Part shown: in pieces, positions 1 through 8,027 of the stretch
How positions within the stretch are numbered: the first letter of the stretch is position 1
Layout: the number at the start of each line of letters is the position of its first letter
Assembly: GCF_946479715.1 (NCBI RefSeq)
Contig: NZ_CAMLHF010000001.1
Location: 1-64,000 of the forward strand
DNA length: 64,000 bases
DNA from: an uncultured Pedobacter sp.
GTDB lineage: Bacteria > Bacteroidota > Bacteroidia > Sphingobacteriales > Sphingobacteriaceae
Direction: 5' to 3'
Translations under genes and position numbers: made by a program
Notes under the pieces: model-generated
Seen by the model: only the letters and a program-made list of their open reading frames with translations
Databases searched by the model: none
Told to the model about the DNA's origin: nothing

Positions 1-1808
1 TGGTCAAAGATTTCGGCCCCGGTAAACTCCAGATTTATCCAGGTCACCAGATAGTTGAAATAGGTCTTGTTCGTCTTTATCGCATTACTGGCAATCAGAA
101 ATATCTGGACCTTGCAAAGTTTTTCCTGGATGTAAGGGGACCTAAGGGTGATGCATATAATCAGGCAAATGCCAAAGTTATAGACCAGCGTACTGCTGTT
201 GGACATGCGGTACGGGCAACTTATATGTATACAGGGATGGCTGATGTGGCCGCATTGACCGGCGATCAGAACTATCTTAATGCCATAGATAAGATCTGGG
301 AAGACGTGGTTTATAAAAAACTGTACATCACCGGAGGTATTGGAGCTACGGGTGCAGGAGAGGCATTTGGAGAAGCTTATCAATTGCCAAATATGTCTGC
401 CTATGCAGAAACTTGTGCTGCCATTGCTAATATCTATTGGAATAGCAGAATGTTTCAGTTGCATGGTGATGCCAAATACATGGATGTTTTAGAGAGAACA
501 CTTTACAATGGTTTACTTTCGGGTGTATCTTTAAGTGGCGATCGATTCTTTTACCCAAACCCTCTGGCTTCGATGCACCAACATCAACGCAGTGCGTGGT
601 TTGCCTGTGCCTGCTGTATTTCTAATATGACTCGTTTTTTGCCTTCGGTACCGGGCTATGTTTATGCACAGAATAACAATGACCTCTATGTGAACTTATT
701 TATGAGTAATACAGCTGATGTTAATCTTAAAGCAACTAAAGTTACGCTTACTCAAACAACAGGCTATCCGTGGAACGGGAAAGTAGAGATCATCATCAAA
801 CCGGAGAAATTATCCACATTTGCGCTCAATATTCGGATTCCGGGCTGGGCTGCTCAGTCGCCTGTACCAGGTGATCTGTATACTTATATGGATCAGGCTA
901 AGTCACACTTCAAATTACTGCTGAACGGAAAGCCGGCAGTTTATAAAATGGTCAAGGGTTATGCCGTTGTGGAGCGTCAATGGAAAAAAGGAGACCAACT
1001 TATACTCGATCTGCCAATGGAAGTTCAGAAGGTGATTGCCAATACGAAGGTAAAAGATGATGTTGGCAGATTTGCTTTCCAGCGTGGACCAATTGTATAC
1101 TGTCTTGAGGGGCAAGACAACAAAGACGGGCTGGTTCAAAATATCATGGTCGATAAAGATGCCAAAGCTACTACAGCATTTAATAAAGAAAAATTAAACG
1201 AAATTCAGGAAATCTCAGTTGAAGGAACAGGTACTAAAAGACAAGTTAACTCCGACGAATTGGTTCAGGTAAAACAAAAAGTTACCGCAATTCCATATTA
1301 TGCCTGGGCTAATCGCGGATCAAGTGATATGACTGTTTGGATTCCTTACGAGGCTTCCTCGGCCAGACCACAGCCTGCACCAACTATTGCCTCTTTAAGT
1401 AAAGTGAGTTCTTCATTAAATAACCCGCGTTTGCTGGAAGCAATCAAAGATCAATATGAGCCTGCCGATTCAAAGGATACCAATTATCCATATTTGCATT
1501 GGTGGCCAAAAAAGAATACGACCGAATATGTACAATATGATTTTTCTGAAAACCACACAGTTTCAGAATCCGGAGTTTACTGGTATGACGATGGACCATG
1601 GGGCGGTTGCAGGATTCCGCTTTCATATAAGGTAATGTTTTTGAAAGATGGCGCTTGGATACCCGTTGAAATATTAAGTGATTCGGGAATCGCTAAAGAC
1701 CAGTTTAATATTCTTAAATTTAAACCTGTAAATACCAAAGCCTTGAAACTTGAAGTTCAGCTACCGGTGGAGCAATCTTCGGGTATTCATGAATGGAAAG
1801 TGAAATGA
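1..1808 (+). CDS. GH127 beta-L-arabinofuranosidase (5' end outside window)
   Basis: The reading frame is open from base 3, so the gene begins upstream of the window. The product matches glycoside hydrolase family 127 (DUF1680), which removes beta-L-arabinofuranose from plant arabinans and hydroxyproline-rich glycoproteins. Family residues are visible: the Glu-Thr-Cys motif (codons 408-416) and the Cys-Ala-Cys-Cys motif (606-617), which in characterised members hold the Zn ligands and the cysteine nucleophile. The glycine-rich segment GGIGATGAGEAFGE precedes them and probably carries the acid/base Glu. The last ~130 residues form an extra beta-rich C-terminal module after the (alpha/alpha)6 barrel. 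The stop overlaps the start of the next gene by 4 bp (ATGA), so they were one operon. Family assignment is firm; exact substrate is inferred. Confidence 0.92.
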   Translation, partial: VKDFGPGKLQIYPGHQIVEIGLVRLYRITGNQKYLDLAKFFLDVRGPKGDAYNQANAKVIDQRTAVGHAVRATYMYTGMADVAALTGDQNYLNAIDKIWEDVVYKKLYITGGIGATGAGEAFGEAYQLPNMSAYAETCAAIANIYWNSRMFQLHGDAKYMDVLERTLYNGLLSGVSLSGDRFFYPNPLASMHQHQRSAWFACACCISNMTRFLPSVPGYVYAQNNNDLYVNLFMSNTADVNLKATKVTLTQTTGYPWNGKVEIIIKPEKLSTFALNIRIPGWAAQSPVPGDLYTYMDQAKSHFKLLLNGKPAVYKMVKGYAVVERQWKKGDQLILDLPMEVQKVIANTKVKDDVGRFAFQRGPIVYCLEGQDNKDGLVQNIMVDKDAKATTAFNKEKLNEIQEISVEGTGTKRQVNSDELVQVKQKVTAIPYYAWANRGSSDMTVWIPYEASSARPQPAPTIASLSKVSSSLNNPRLLEAIKDQYEPADSKDTNYPYLHWWPKKNTTEYVQYDFSENHTVSESGVYWYDDGPWGGCRIPLSYKVMFLKDGAWIPVEILSDSGIAKDQFNILKFKPVNTKALKLEVQLPVEQSSGIHEWKVK

Positions 1809-2140
1809 TGAGCAGAATTTTATTTCTTCTATTATTTATTGGAGAAATATGCTTTGCTCAGCGTAAAACACATAATACACCTGGCTCAGGGAATCCCATT
1901 GTGCCGGGATATTTTGCTGATCCAACCATAAAGAAATTTGGAGATACCTATTACCTTTACGCTACTACTGATGGAAATGGAGGTGGCTTCGGTCCGTCTC
2001 AAGTCTGGATTTCCAAAGATTTTGTAAACTGGAGTTTGCAGGATATGAACTGGCCTACTACACATCATTACTGGGCGCCTGATGTGACACAGGCAAGGAA
2101 ACTGGCACTTTCCCACTCATATCTGAACACCTACAGTTAA
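1805..2140 (+). pseudogene. Truncated GH43-family glycosidase
   Basis: The ORF starts with a lipoprotein-like or Sec signal peptide (MMSRILFLLLFIGEICFA), then the GH43 N-terminus: VPGYFADPTIKKFGDTYYLY carries the catalytic-base Asp of the five-bladed propeller, and HYWAPDVTQ is the next conserved blade motif. After that motif, near base 2092, homology ends and about 15 unrelated residues lead to a stop. Total length is ~111 aa, against roughly 300-550 for the family, so the general acid and remaining blades are missing. The start at 1805 overlaps the GH127 stop (ATGA); an in-frame ATG at 1793 is possible but less likely. Another frame across 2102-2170 is open and reads like the C-terminus of a different protein, which suggests a deletion junction. 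Confidence 0.8.
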
Positions 2141-2300
2141 TATCCAAACTGGCCATATGGAGTTGATGTGTAAATTGTTGTTAGCCAGTTAGATAATAGT
2201 CTTATATTCAATTAATCTGTGTATTTTAGATAGCCTAATTCCAGTAGGATTTTCTGGAAGGCACTATCAATTATTAAAACTGACAATTAATAGGGAAAAA

Positions 2301-3341
2301 ATGGAACACCAAACTAATCAGCCATCGCCTGAAAACATTATGAAAATTGGAACGGGCTTTTGGGCCTCAAAAATTCTTTTGACCGCTGTGAGTTTTCAAT
2401 TATTCACCAAGCTTGCGGAAAAGAAAACTATGAAAGCCAGGGATGTCAAAGAAATTTTAGGGCTTCAGTGCACAGACAGGAATGTGTATGATTTTTTAGA
2501 TGCGTTAACTGTATTTGGTTTTTTAACGCGAGAAGGCATTTTGGATACAGCCATTTATTCAAATGCCATAGACGCAGATACATTTTTAGACATAAATAAA
2601 CCATCATATATTGGAGGTATCCTTGAAATGATGAACAATCGTTTATATGGATTTTGGGGTAATTTAGAGGAGGGCTTGCTTACCGGGCTTCCTCAAAACG
2701 AAGCCAAAAGAAGTGAGGATTTTTTTGGTTTAATATATAAGGACCCTGAAAAATTAAAAGAATTTACTAATGCAATGACTGGCATTCAAATGGGTAATTT
2801 TATGACCTTTGCTCAAAAATTTGAGTTTCAAAAATATAATACACTAGTTGATATAGGCGGTTCGGCCGGGTTGCTTTCGCTTATGGTTGCAAAGTATAAT
2901 CCTCATATGCATTGTACAAGTTTTGACCTGCCGCCGGTTGAGCCTATTGCAAACGCTACCATCCAGCAATTCGGACTATCAGATCGTGTAAAAGCCGCGA
3001 GCGGCGACTTCTTTACCATGCCAATACCCAATGCAGAGATTGTTGTAATGGGAAATATCCTGCACGATTGGGACGAAGAAAATAAAATTTCATTAATGAA
3101 AAAAGCTTATGATGCACTCCCCGACAATGGGGCATTTGTAGCCATTGAAGGTATCATAGATGATGAAAGAAAGCAAAACGTTTTTGGTATGATGATGAGT
3201 TTAAATATGCTGATTGAAACAGGAACAGGATTTGATTACACATTTGCCGATTTTAACAGGTGGGCTAATATTGTCGGATTTAGAACCACTGCACTTCTTT
3301 CATTAGCGGGGCCATCAAGCGCAGCAATAGCCTACAAATAA
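2301..3341 (+). CDS. Class I SAM-dependent O-methyltransferase
   Basis: The 346-aa protein has the two-part build of O-methyltransferase family 2 (acetylserotonin/hydroxyneurosporene methyltransferase-like): an N-terminal winged-helix dimerisation domain (about residues 10-100) and a Rossmann SAM-binding domain. The glycine-rich motif I is DIGGSAGLLSLMVAKY near residue 182; motif II/III lies near DRVKAASGDFF; the typical ILHDWDEE segment, whose His is usually the catalytic base, is near residue 255. It stands alone, 160 bp after the broken GH43 gene, with no biosynthetic partner beside it, so the acceptor substrate cannot be predicted. The start is the first ATG after a typical A-rich region. 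Confidence 0.85.
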   Translation: MEHQTNQPSPENIMKIGTGFWASKILLTAVSFQLFTKLAEKKTMKARDVKEILGLQCTDRNVYDFLDALTVFGFLTREGILDTAIYSNAIDADTFLDINKPSYIGGILEMMNNRLYGFWGNLEEGLLTGLPQNEAKRSEDFFGLIYKDPEKLKEFTNAMTGIQMGNFMTFAQKFEFQKYNTLVDIGGSAGLLSLMVAKYNPHMHCTSFDLPPVEPIANATIQQFGLSDRVKAASGDFFTMPIPNAEIVVMGNILHDWDEENKISLMKKAYDALPDNGAFVAIEGIIDDERKQNVFGMMMSLNMLIETGTGFDYTFADFNRWANIVGFRTTALLSLAGPSSAAIAYK

Positions 3342-3640
3342 AACCGCGTTAGTATTACTCACCAAGAGAAAAATTAAACCACTTAATGCTCCGATGTGTT
3401 CATTTTCGAGCACTGATGTATGGTTTCGTACGGGATTCATGCATCGTAGGTGTATTTTAAAGATAAGTGCCAGCTCACAAGCTGTTTCCATTTGATAATT
3501 ATAAATCAAACTAAGAGGGAACGCTTACGCTGAATAGGATTTAAATTTGATTTTATGCAGTGAGCACAAGTTTGCATTTAGGACAAATGAAAGTCGAATG
3601 AAATTTTGTTATATTAGGAACAATCAAAAAATTAAATGTT

Positions 3641-4174
3641 ATGAAAAAAATATTTGTACTGTCTCTAATTGTGACTTTGTTTACCTCAGCAACTTTATCT
3701 GCTCAGGACAAACCTAAAGAAGATAAAAGTAAACGGCCGAGTCCGCCTGCAATCGCTAAAGGAACGACTAAATCAGGCACAGCAATTACGATCGATTACA
3801 GTGCACCTTCTGTAAAAGGTCGTACTGTAGGTAAAGAAATCGCACCGTTTGACGGTAAAGTTTGGCGAACCGGAGCAAATGAGGCCACTATTTTTGAAGT
3901 GACTAAAGATGTAACCATTGACGGAAAAGCTTTACCTGCCGGAAAATATTCATTGCATTCCATTCCCGGCGCCTTGGACTGGGTGTGGATCTTTAATAAG
4001 ACCGCAAACCCAGCGGGTCCTTATGAATACAAAGAAGCAAATGACGTCATTCGCGTAAATGCTAAAACCGGAAAAGCAAAAAGCTTCGTGGAAAAAATGA
4101 CTTTTACTATCGATAAATCAGGTAAGGTTGTTTTAGAATGGGGCGATATTTCGGTGCCGTTTAATGTAAAATAA
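3641..4174 (+). CDS. DUF2911 domain-containing secreted protein
   Basis: The product is 177 aa with a clear Sec signal peptide (MKKIFVLSLIVTLFTSATLSA, cleavage before QD). The rest matches the DUF2911 family, common in Bacteroidota: the conserved blocks are IDYSAPSVKGRTVGKEIAPF, VWRTGANEAT and LPAGKYSLHSIPG. No catalytic function is known for the family. Length is normal for a single-domain member. A strong hairpin terminator follows at 4242. The gene is monocistronic. Confidence 0.85.
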   Translation: MKKIFVLSLIVTLFTSATLSAQDKPKEDKSKRPSPPAIAKGTTKSGTAITIDYSAPSVKGRTVGKEIAPFDGKVWRTGANEATIFEVTKDVTIDGKALPAGKYSLHSIPGALDWVWIFNKTANPAGPYEYKEANDVIRVNAKTGKAKSFVEKMTFTIDKSGKVVLEWGDISVPFNVK

Positions 4175-4241
4175 AATCAAGAGTTTTTTTGCCTGCCTAC
4201 TGTAAAATGATTAGGCAGTGGGTCAGAAGTATTAGGATGGG

Positions 4242-4276
4242 AGGCGCCATAAACGTAATTGGCGCCTTCTTTTTTA
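4242..4276 (+). terminator. Rho-independent terminator after DUF2911 gene
   Basis: Arms AGGCGCC (4242-4248) and GGCGCCT (4261-4267) pair perfectly around a 12-nt loop. They are followed by TCTTTTTT. Confidence 0.8.
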
Positions 4277-4333
4277 TAGACTTTTGCGCTGATCTTTCAG
4301 ATCTGAGAATAATTCTTTGAGGTCCACATGTAT

Positions 4334-4430
4334 TAATGCCGAAATGCTCAGTTATGGAGGCTTTGATGGCAAACAATCCAATTGCTGGAAATCTGGCAAT
4401 TCGTTAAGAGAAAAGAAAGAATCAGGATGC
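4334..4430 (+). pseudogene. Decayed copy of the 3' end of the 76-aa gene at 4828
   Basis: Read in the frame of base 4334, this stretch encodes NAEMLSYGGF, identical to residues of the C-terminus encoded near 5012-5041, with synonymous changes at several third positions. Upstream the match fades and is out of frame; downstream the frame runs on with unrelated residues to a TAA at 4428-4430. It looks like an old duplicate, 670 bp away, of which only the conserved tail survives. Synonymous divergence suggests the copy is not recent. Confidence 0.6.
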
Positions 4431-4468
4431 TAAAGAAGTCAATTTATCCTGCTAAAAGATTTCGGAGC

Positions 4469-4591
4469 TCAGATCCAGAGTATCTCCTCTTCCAAAGGCT
4501 CATTAAACGTTTGGAGATAACGAAACAAAGAAACGATTGGCGCTGTTAAAGCGACCACCACAAATACAATTACCACAGTGTTTATTCTCAT
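4469..4591 (-). CDS. Possible 40-aa single-pass membrane peptide
   Basis: On the minus strand an ATG at 4591 opens a 40-codon frame beginning MRINTVVIVFVVVALTAPIV, a hydrophobic segment suited to one membrane helix, followed by an acidic tail (EPLEEEILWI) and a TGA. A hairpin with A/T flanks at 4609-4638 lies just upstream, so a promoter would have to sit between them, or the hairpin would act as an attenuator. No family is recognised. It may be a chance ORF. Confidence 0.3.
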   Translation of the reverse strand: MRINTVVIVFVVVALTAPIVSLFRYLQTFNEPLEEEILWI

Positions 4592-4608
4592 CTTAAAAAA
4601 CTTAAATT

Positions 4609-4638
4609 AAAAAGCTCTGACATCCATCTGAGCTTTTT
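4609..4638. terminator. Bidirectional hairpin with A/T flanks
   Basis: AAAAAGCTC (4609-4617) and GAGCTTTTT (4630-4638) pair perfectly around 12 nt and give T-tracts on both strands. It lies in a gene-poor stretch, so which transcript it ends is unclear. Confidence 0.5.
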
Positions 4639-4827
4639 ATGATCAACTAAACCTAAACGTATTAAATACTAACCAAATATTTATGCAGCAAAGCTAAAGT
4701 CCTCTTGTTAAACCTGTGTTAAGTTTTTGCTATATGTTACCCTGCGACCCAAAACATAACATGAACTGACCAATGAGTTAAAACCAGTTGCCTTAATTGC
4801 CTTTAATTCGTAAGATTAGATTTTAAC

Positions 4828-5058
4828 ATGGAAAAAACACAAGTAAAGATCAGCTCAGACCTGCAAAAATTCATAGATAAGTTTGAGCCGAACAAATTTA
4901 AGCTGATGGCCAAAGGGATCGAAATCAGGGGTATCAATGACATGCACCGGAACATCAGGCAAGCCAAAGACCTCATCGAAAGACTGGAACTTAACCTGAT
5001 TGTATTCCACAATGCAGAAATGCTGAGTTACGGTGGCTTTGAAGTCAACAACCGTTGA
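4828..5058 (+). CDS. 76-aa hypothetical protein with a decayed paralogue nearby
   Basis: The family is not recognised. The protein is soluble, charged and probably mostly helical (KFIDKFEPNKFKLMAKGIE, then RNIRQAKDLIERLELN), ending in the motif FHNAEMLSYGGFEVNNR. No signal peptide, membrane helix or metal motif is visible. Survival of the same NAEMLSYGGF tail in a second worn copy at 4334 supports it as a real gene. It converges on the metallo-beta-lactamase gene and shares the terminator at 5073 with it. Confidence 0.6.
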   Translation: MEKTQVKISSDLQKFIDKFEPNKFKLMAKGIEIRGINDMHRNIRQAKDLIERLELNLIVFHNAEMLSYGGFEVNNR

Positions 5059-5072
5059 CAAGCGATACAAAA

Positions 5073-5105
5073 AAGGTCCCGATCAATGTTATCGGGGCCT
5101 TTTGA
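5073..5105. terminator. Bidirectional terminator between convergent genes
   Basis: AAGGTCCCGAT (5073-5083) pairs with ATCGGGGCCTT (5091-5101) with one T-G wobble and a 7-nt loop; A-rich and T-rich flanks serve both strands. It separates the 76-aa gene from the metallo-beta-lactamase gene. Confidence 0.8.
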
Positions 5106-5133
5106 AATAAACAAAAGTGAATTCTTTAAACGC

Positions 5134-6651
5134 TTAGTGTTTAGATACGAAATCCTGCCTTTCGTCGTTCCAGATCAGCTTGTCAATCTGCCACTTGACA
5201 ATTAGACCGAAGCGTGATGTCGGCTTCTCTAGTTTTTGTGTGATAATCGTGTTTTTACCATCAGATCGTAATGCAATCATTCCGTAAGTAGAAACAAGCC
5301 GTTGTTTTTCTTTATCTGTTTTAACTTTAATCATTTCCAGTGTTAGGTATTCTGGCGATGACCGTGAAAGCTCTGTGCTGTAGATCAGCGGCCGGTCACC
5401 TCTGCTGTACTTTCCAATGGCACCGAGTGTTTCAGGTCTCGGATGACAGAAAGATTCCTCGTCTCCACTGGAAATTACCGTTGCAATTGGATTCAATACA
5501 CGTAGGAATTCATTGGTGATGTCATGACTTCCGTGGTGACAGGATTTGGCTACATCGCAGCCAAGAATAGGACGACAGACTTCTACAACAGCATCAATTT
5601 GTTTTTGGATCTTGGCTTTTGCCTGTTCCGTCTTTGCCTTCTCCAGACTTGCTTTCAATACTTCCAGTTCCTGACCACTGTACTGAGACATGATGAAATC
5701 CGCAGATTTCGAATTCAGGTCACCGCCCAAAAGTACTTTGAGCTTTCCGATATGTGCCATTATCACCACAGAATGCCCGTTTTTTGTTTTACCGACATCA
5801 TCAGCAAACCAGCGCAGCGCATATTGTTCGCTCCCCGCTATCGTTACCTTTTCAGCAATCGGCGCCAGGACTTCTAGTTTTAATTGCCCGTCATCATATA
5901 TAATTTTTTCTTCACCAATAATTTTATATAGCCCGTCGATCTTTATATCCTTGTTTGTACTTAAGGTATCGGACAGCAATTGCTGGTACTTACTTTTTTT
6001 ATCAGCCTTGTCCATGATGGTGGTCAGTTTCTTCTTGGTATCGGTAAAATCCGTTAGATATTTGACACCATTAAAGACAGCCGAATCCCCGAGCGAGCTT
6101 CCTGGCCTTTGAATAATGGTGTTGTGATAGATTTGCTTAAATGGAAGTTTCCTCTTGAGGCCATCAGTGGGGTTCGCGAATAGCTTTCCAAAACCTTTGA
6201 AGTGATCCTCATCTGAATGACTGATGATTGCCGAGAAAGAGGGGAGCGGTTTTGAAATCCCTTTTAAGTTAAATCGCCAACGTAAAAACCTATACATATT
6301 ATCGGTTTCCCCGGCATCAATGATGATGTGCTCATCATTTGGTGTAGCCACATGGCAACCGTCACCCTGCCCGATGTCTACAAAATTGATTTCCAGTACC
6401 CTGTTCGGCTGAATATCAGATAACAACATCCAACCGTCTTCCTGCCGGGAGTGCACGTTGACCCAAATTTTGCCTTCATGGACTTTCGAGTGTTCCGGTT
6501 CCCATTTTTTAGATGCGGAAGCTCTTGGGGGAGAAATGTAGTCTCCGAATATCAAATGTTGAATACTTTTTACGCCAGGACTTTTATAGATTCTGGCTTC
6601 AGGGAATACAGCAAAACCGTGACCCTGTTTTTGAAGAGAGGTAAATTCCAT
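5134..6651 (-). CDS. ComEC/Rec2-like MBL-fold hydrolase with an N-terminal SH3-like region
   Basis: The 505-aa protein has no signal peptide or membrane helix. Residues ~10-85 look like an SH3-type beta domain (GKIWVNVHSRQEDGWMLLSD). Then comes a metallo-beta-lactamase fold of the ComEC C-terminal type: FVDIGQGDGCHV, HIIIDAGE, the metal motif SHSDEDHFKGF (HxDxDH), LLGGDLNS and the late histidine motif KSCHHGSHD. It lacks the membrane channel of true ComEC, so a role in DNA uptake is unlikely; soluble relatives often occur as orphans or in conflict and defence loci. Here it stands next to tRNA-Ser and a 76-aa orphan. Family is firm; function unknown. Confidence 0.8.
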   Translation of the reverse strand: MEFTSLQKQGHGFAVFPEARIYKSPGVKSIQHLIFGDYISPPRASASKKWEPEHSKVHEGKIWVNVHSRQEDGWMLLSDIQPNRVLEINFVDIGQGDGCHVATPNDEHIIIDAGETDNMYRFLRWRFNLKGISKPLPSFSAIISHSDEDHFKGFGKLFANPTDGLKRKLPFKQIYHNTIIQRPGSSLGDSAVFNGVKYLTDFTDTKKKLTTIMDKADKKSKYQQLLSDTLSTNKDIKIDGLYKIIGEEKIIYDDGQLKLEVLAPIAEKVTIAGSEQYALRWFADDVGKTKNGHSVVIMAHIGKLKVLLGGDLNSKSADFIMSQYSGQELEVLKASLEKAKTEQAKAKIQKQIDAVVEVCRPILGCDVAKSCHHGSHDITNEFLRVLNPIATVISSGDEESFCHPRPETLGAIGKYSRGDRPLIYSTELSRSSPEYLTLEMIKVKTDKEKQRLVSTYGMIALRSDGKNTIITQKLEKPTSRFGLIVKWQIDKLIWNDERQDFVSKH

Positions 6652-6730
6652 GTTAATTCAGAATAAGTAACTAACTTACTGAATATCAATTGGTAAATCA
6701 AGTTGTTTTTTTAATTCTAATCAAAAACGA

Positions 6731-6763
6731 AAAAGCCTGCTATCTTACGATTTGCAGGCTTTT
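6731..6763 (-). terminator. Terminator of tRNA-Ser copy 1
   Basis: AAAAGCCTGC (6731-6740) pairs with GCAGGCTTTT (6754-6763). Read on the minus strand it lies 10 nt after the tRNA CCA end and is followed by a T-rich tract. It could also serve the plus strand. Confidence 0.75.
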
Positions 6764-6773
6764 CATTTTTCTC

Positions 6774-6861
6774 TGGCGGAGAGCGAGGGATTCGAACCCC
6801 CGGACCTATGACAGTCAACAGTTTTCAAGACTGCCGCATTCGACCACTCTGCCAGCTCTCC
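6774..6861 (-). tRNA. tRNA-Ser (UGA), copy 1
   Basis: On the minus strand the gene starts GGAGAGC, pairs with GCTCTCC at the 3' end, and encodes discriminator G plus CCA. The anticodon loop CTTGAAA gives anticodon UGA, and a long class II variable arm is present, as expected for serine. The T-stem GGGGG/CCCTC closes fully with one G-U pair. A promoter at 6866-6896 lies only 4 nt upstream of the mature 5' end. Confidence 0.95.
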
Positions 6862-6865
6862 GCGA

Positions 6866-6896
6866 CAAAAGTACAAACTCAAATCGATTCTGCAAA
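6866..6896 (-). promoter_or_regulatory. Bacteroidota-type promoter for tRNA-Ser copy 1
   Basis: On the minus strand TTTG (6893-6896) is followed after 19 nt by TACTTTTG (6866-6873), matching TTG / TAnnTTTG. Identical spacing occurs before tRNA copy 2. Confidence 0.75.
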
Positions 6897-7243
6897 CTCA
6901 GATTCACATATATTTCATATTAAATTAATATGGAGTATATGTGAATACCTAATTCATTGAGCTACAACTTTTTTATAACCAGTGAGCCTGAAAGCAAAAG
7001 TTGAGCAGTTGTGAAAAAGGATTAGATAGGGGGTAGAAAGACGAGAATATCATGTCGCCCTAATTTTAGTTTTGATTCAGAATTGATGACTTTTCTTTAC
7101 AATATGGTCTCGATCAGCGAATATTATCCTCTCGGTTTCTGTACAATTTTATTCTAAATCAATCAAATAGTGTATATATTAGACATTTAGATACGAAGCT
7201 CTTCTATTTGGCGAAAAATGACTTTCAATATTAAAACATTTCA
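6897..7243. other. Intergenic stretch without recognised genes
   Basis: AT-rich sequence between the tRNA-Ser promoter and the PH-like membrane protein gene. No ORF, hairpin terminator or repeat of note was seen. Confidence 0.5.
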
Positions 7244-7711
7244 ATGGAACCCCTTATCATCAGGAAAGCAGCGTTAAACCTATACCTTGGATTGCTGCTG
7301 TCAATATTATCTGTACTCTTTTTTATCTATATTTTTTATGGGGAGTTTACAATTGTAGCGGTAGGCATCATTGCTGTTTTTAGTATATTCCCTGTATGGC
7401 TGTTTATTTATGCACTTCGCGAGCTCATTAATAAAACACCTCATCTTACTTTTACGGAAGATAAACTGATCGTTAAAAATCGAGATACTTACAATTGGGA
7501 AAACATTGCGGACTTTGCATTCAGCATAGAAGAAGTGGGACGTGACAATGCAGGGAGCATTTATAAAAATTACATTACCCTATCCTTAAAGGACGGTACC
7601 TCAGCGAAAATTCCGGTATCCCATCTGGACAGGAAGGCAGATGAAATCCTGTATTTGCTTAAGCAATATAAGCGGGAATCAGATGATGCAAAAAGGCAAT
7701 CTATAGAATAA
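7244..7711 (+). CDS. Small membrane protein with PH-like C-terminal domain
   Basis: The protein has 155 aa: two adjacent membrane helices (about residues 10-32 and 36-58) and then a cytosolic beta-rich part (LTFTEDKLIVKNRDTYNWEN, then YITLSLKDGTSAKIPVSHLD) that resembles bacterial PH-like domains, probably the STM3941 type. The assignment rests on overall pattern and is tentative. It lies alone between two tRNA-Ser genes, with a possible small lipoprotein ORF 20 bp after its stop, a context typical of tRNA-linked cargo. No catalytic motif is seen. Confidence 0.7.
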   Translation: MEPLIIRKAALNLYLGLLLSILSVLFFIYIFYGEFTIVAVGIIAVFSIFPVWLFIYALRELINKTPHLTFTEDKLIVKNRDTYNWENIADFAFSIEEVGRDNAGSIYKNYITLSLKDGTSAKIPVSHLDRKADEILYLLKQYKRESDDAKRQSIE

Positions 7712-7751
7712 AGTTTTAAATCTCTGCCTGATGACTCTGGATCATAATGGA

Positions 7752-7865
7752 ATGAAATTAATGCTACCCTTTATACTCCTGATGGCTTGTGCTGACATTA
7801 AATCAACAGGCAAGCAAATAGGGGGCAATGATGCATTTATCGAAGCATATAGAGGAGTAAGCTGA
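7752..7865 (+). CDS. Possible 37-aa lipoprotein fragment
   Basis: An ATG at 7752 gives MKLMLPFILLMACADIKSTG, a short signal peptide with an acceptable lipobox (LMAC), then about 17 more residues to a TGA. An in-frame ATG at 7731 would add seven residues. The peptide is too short for a folded lipoprotein; it may be the 5' remnant of a longer gene. It follows the PH-like gene closely and could share its transcript. Confidence 0.35.
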   Translation: MKLMLPFILLMACADIKSTGKQIGGNDAFIEAYRGVS

Positions 7866-7976
7866 AATATTTATCATCAGGAAAGTAATATCATTCTGGT
7901 GAGTCATTTCAATTTTTCAAATCACTTACCAGCAGTATGAGAATTTGTGGATATTTTGGGTGCCCTAGAAACAAAA

Positions 7977-8005
7977 AAGCCCGCTAATCTTCGATTTGCA
8001 GGCTT
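7977..8005 (-). terminator. Terminator of tRNA-Ser copy 2
   Basis: On the minus strand AAGCCTGC pairs with GCGGGCTT (one U-G wobble) and is followed by a TTTT tract. It is homologous to the terminator of copy 1. Confidence 0.65.
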
Positions 8006-8027
8006 CTTGTTGGTTTTGATACCATTT

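Larger units (their letters stand above)
4175..4827. other. 650-bp gene-poor stretch
   Basis: Apart from the terminator at 4242, the decayed gene copy at 4334, the possible small minus-strand ORF at 4469 and the hairpin at 4609, nothing was recognised. The stretch looks like the worn remains of inserted and lost genes. Confidence 0.5.

Noticed and set aside
5524..6112. Plus-strand ORFs inside the metallo-beta-lactamase gene
   Set aside because: They lie antisense to a gene with clear family motifs and have no recognisable domains.
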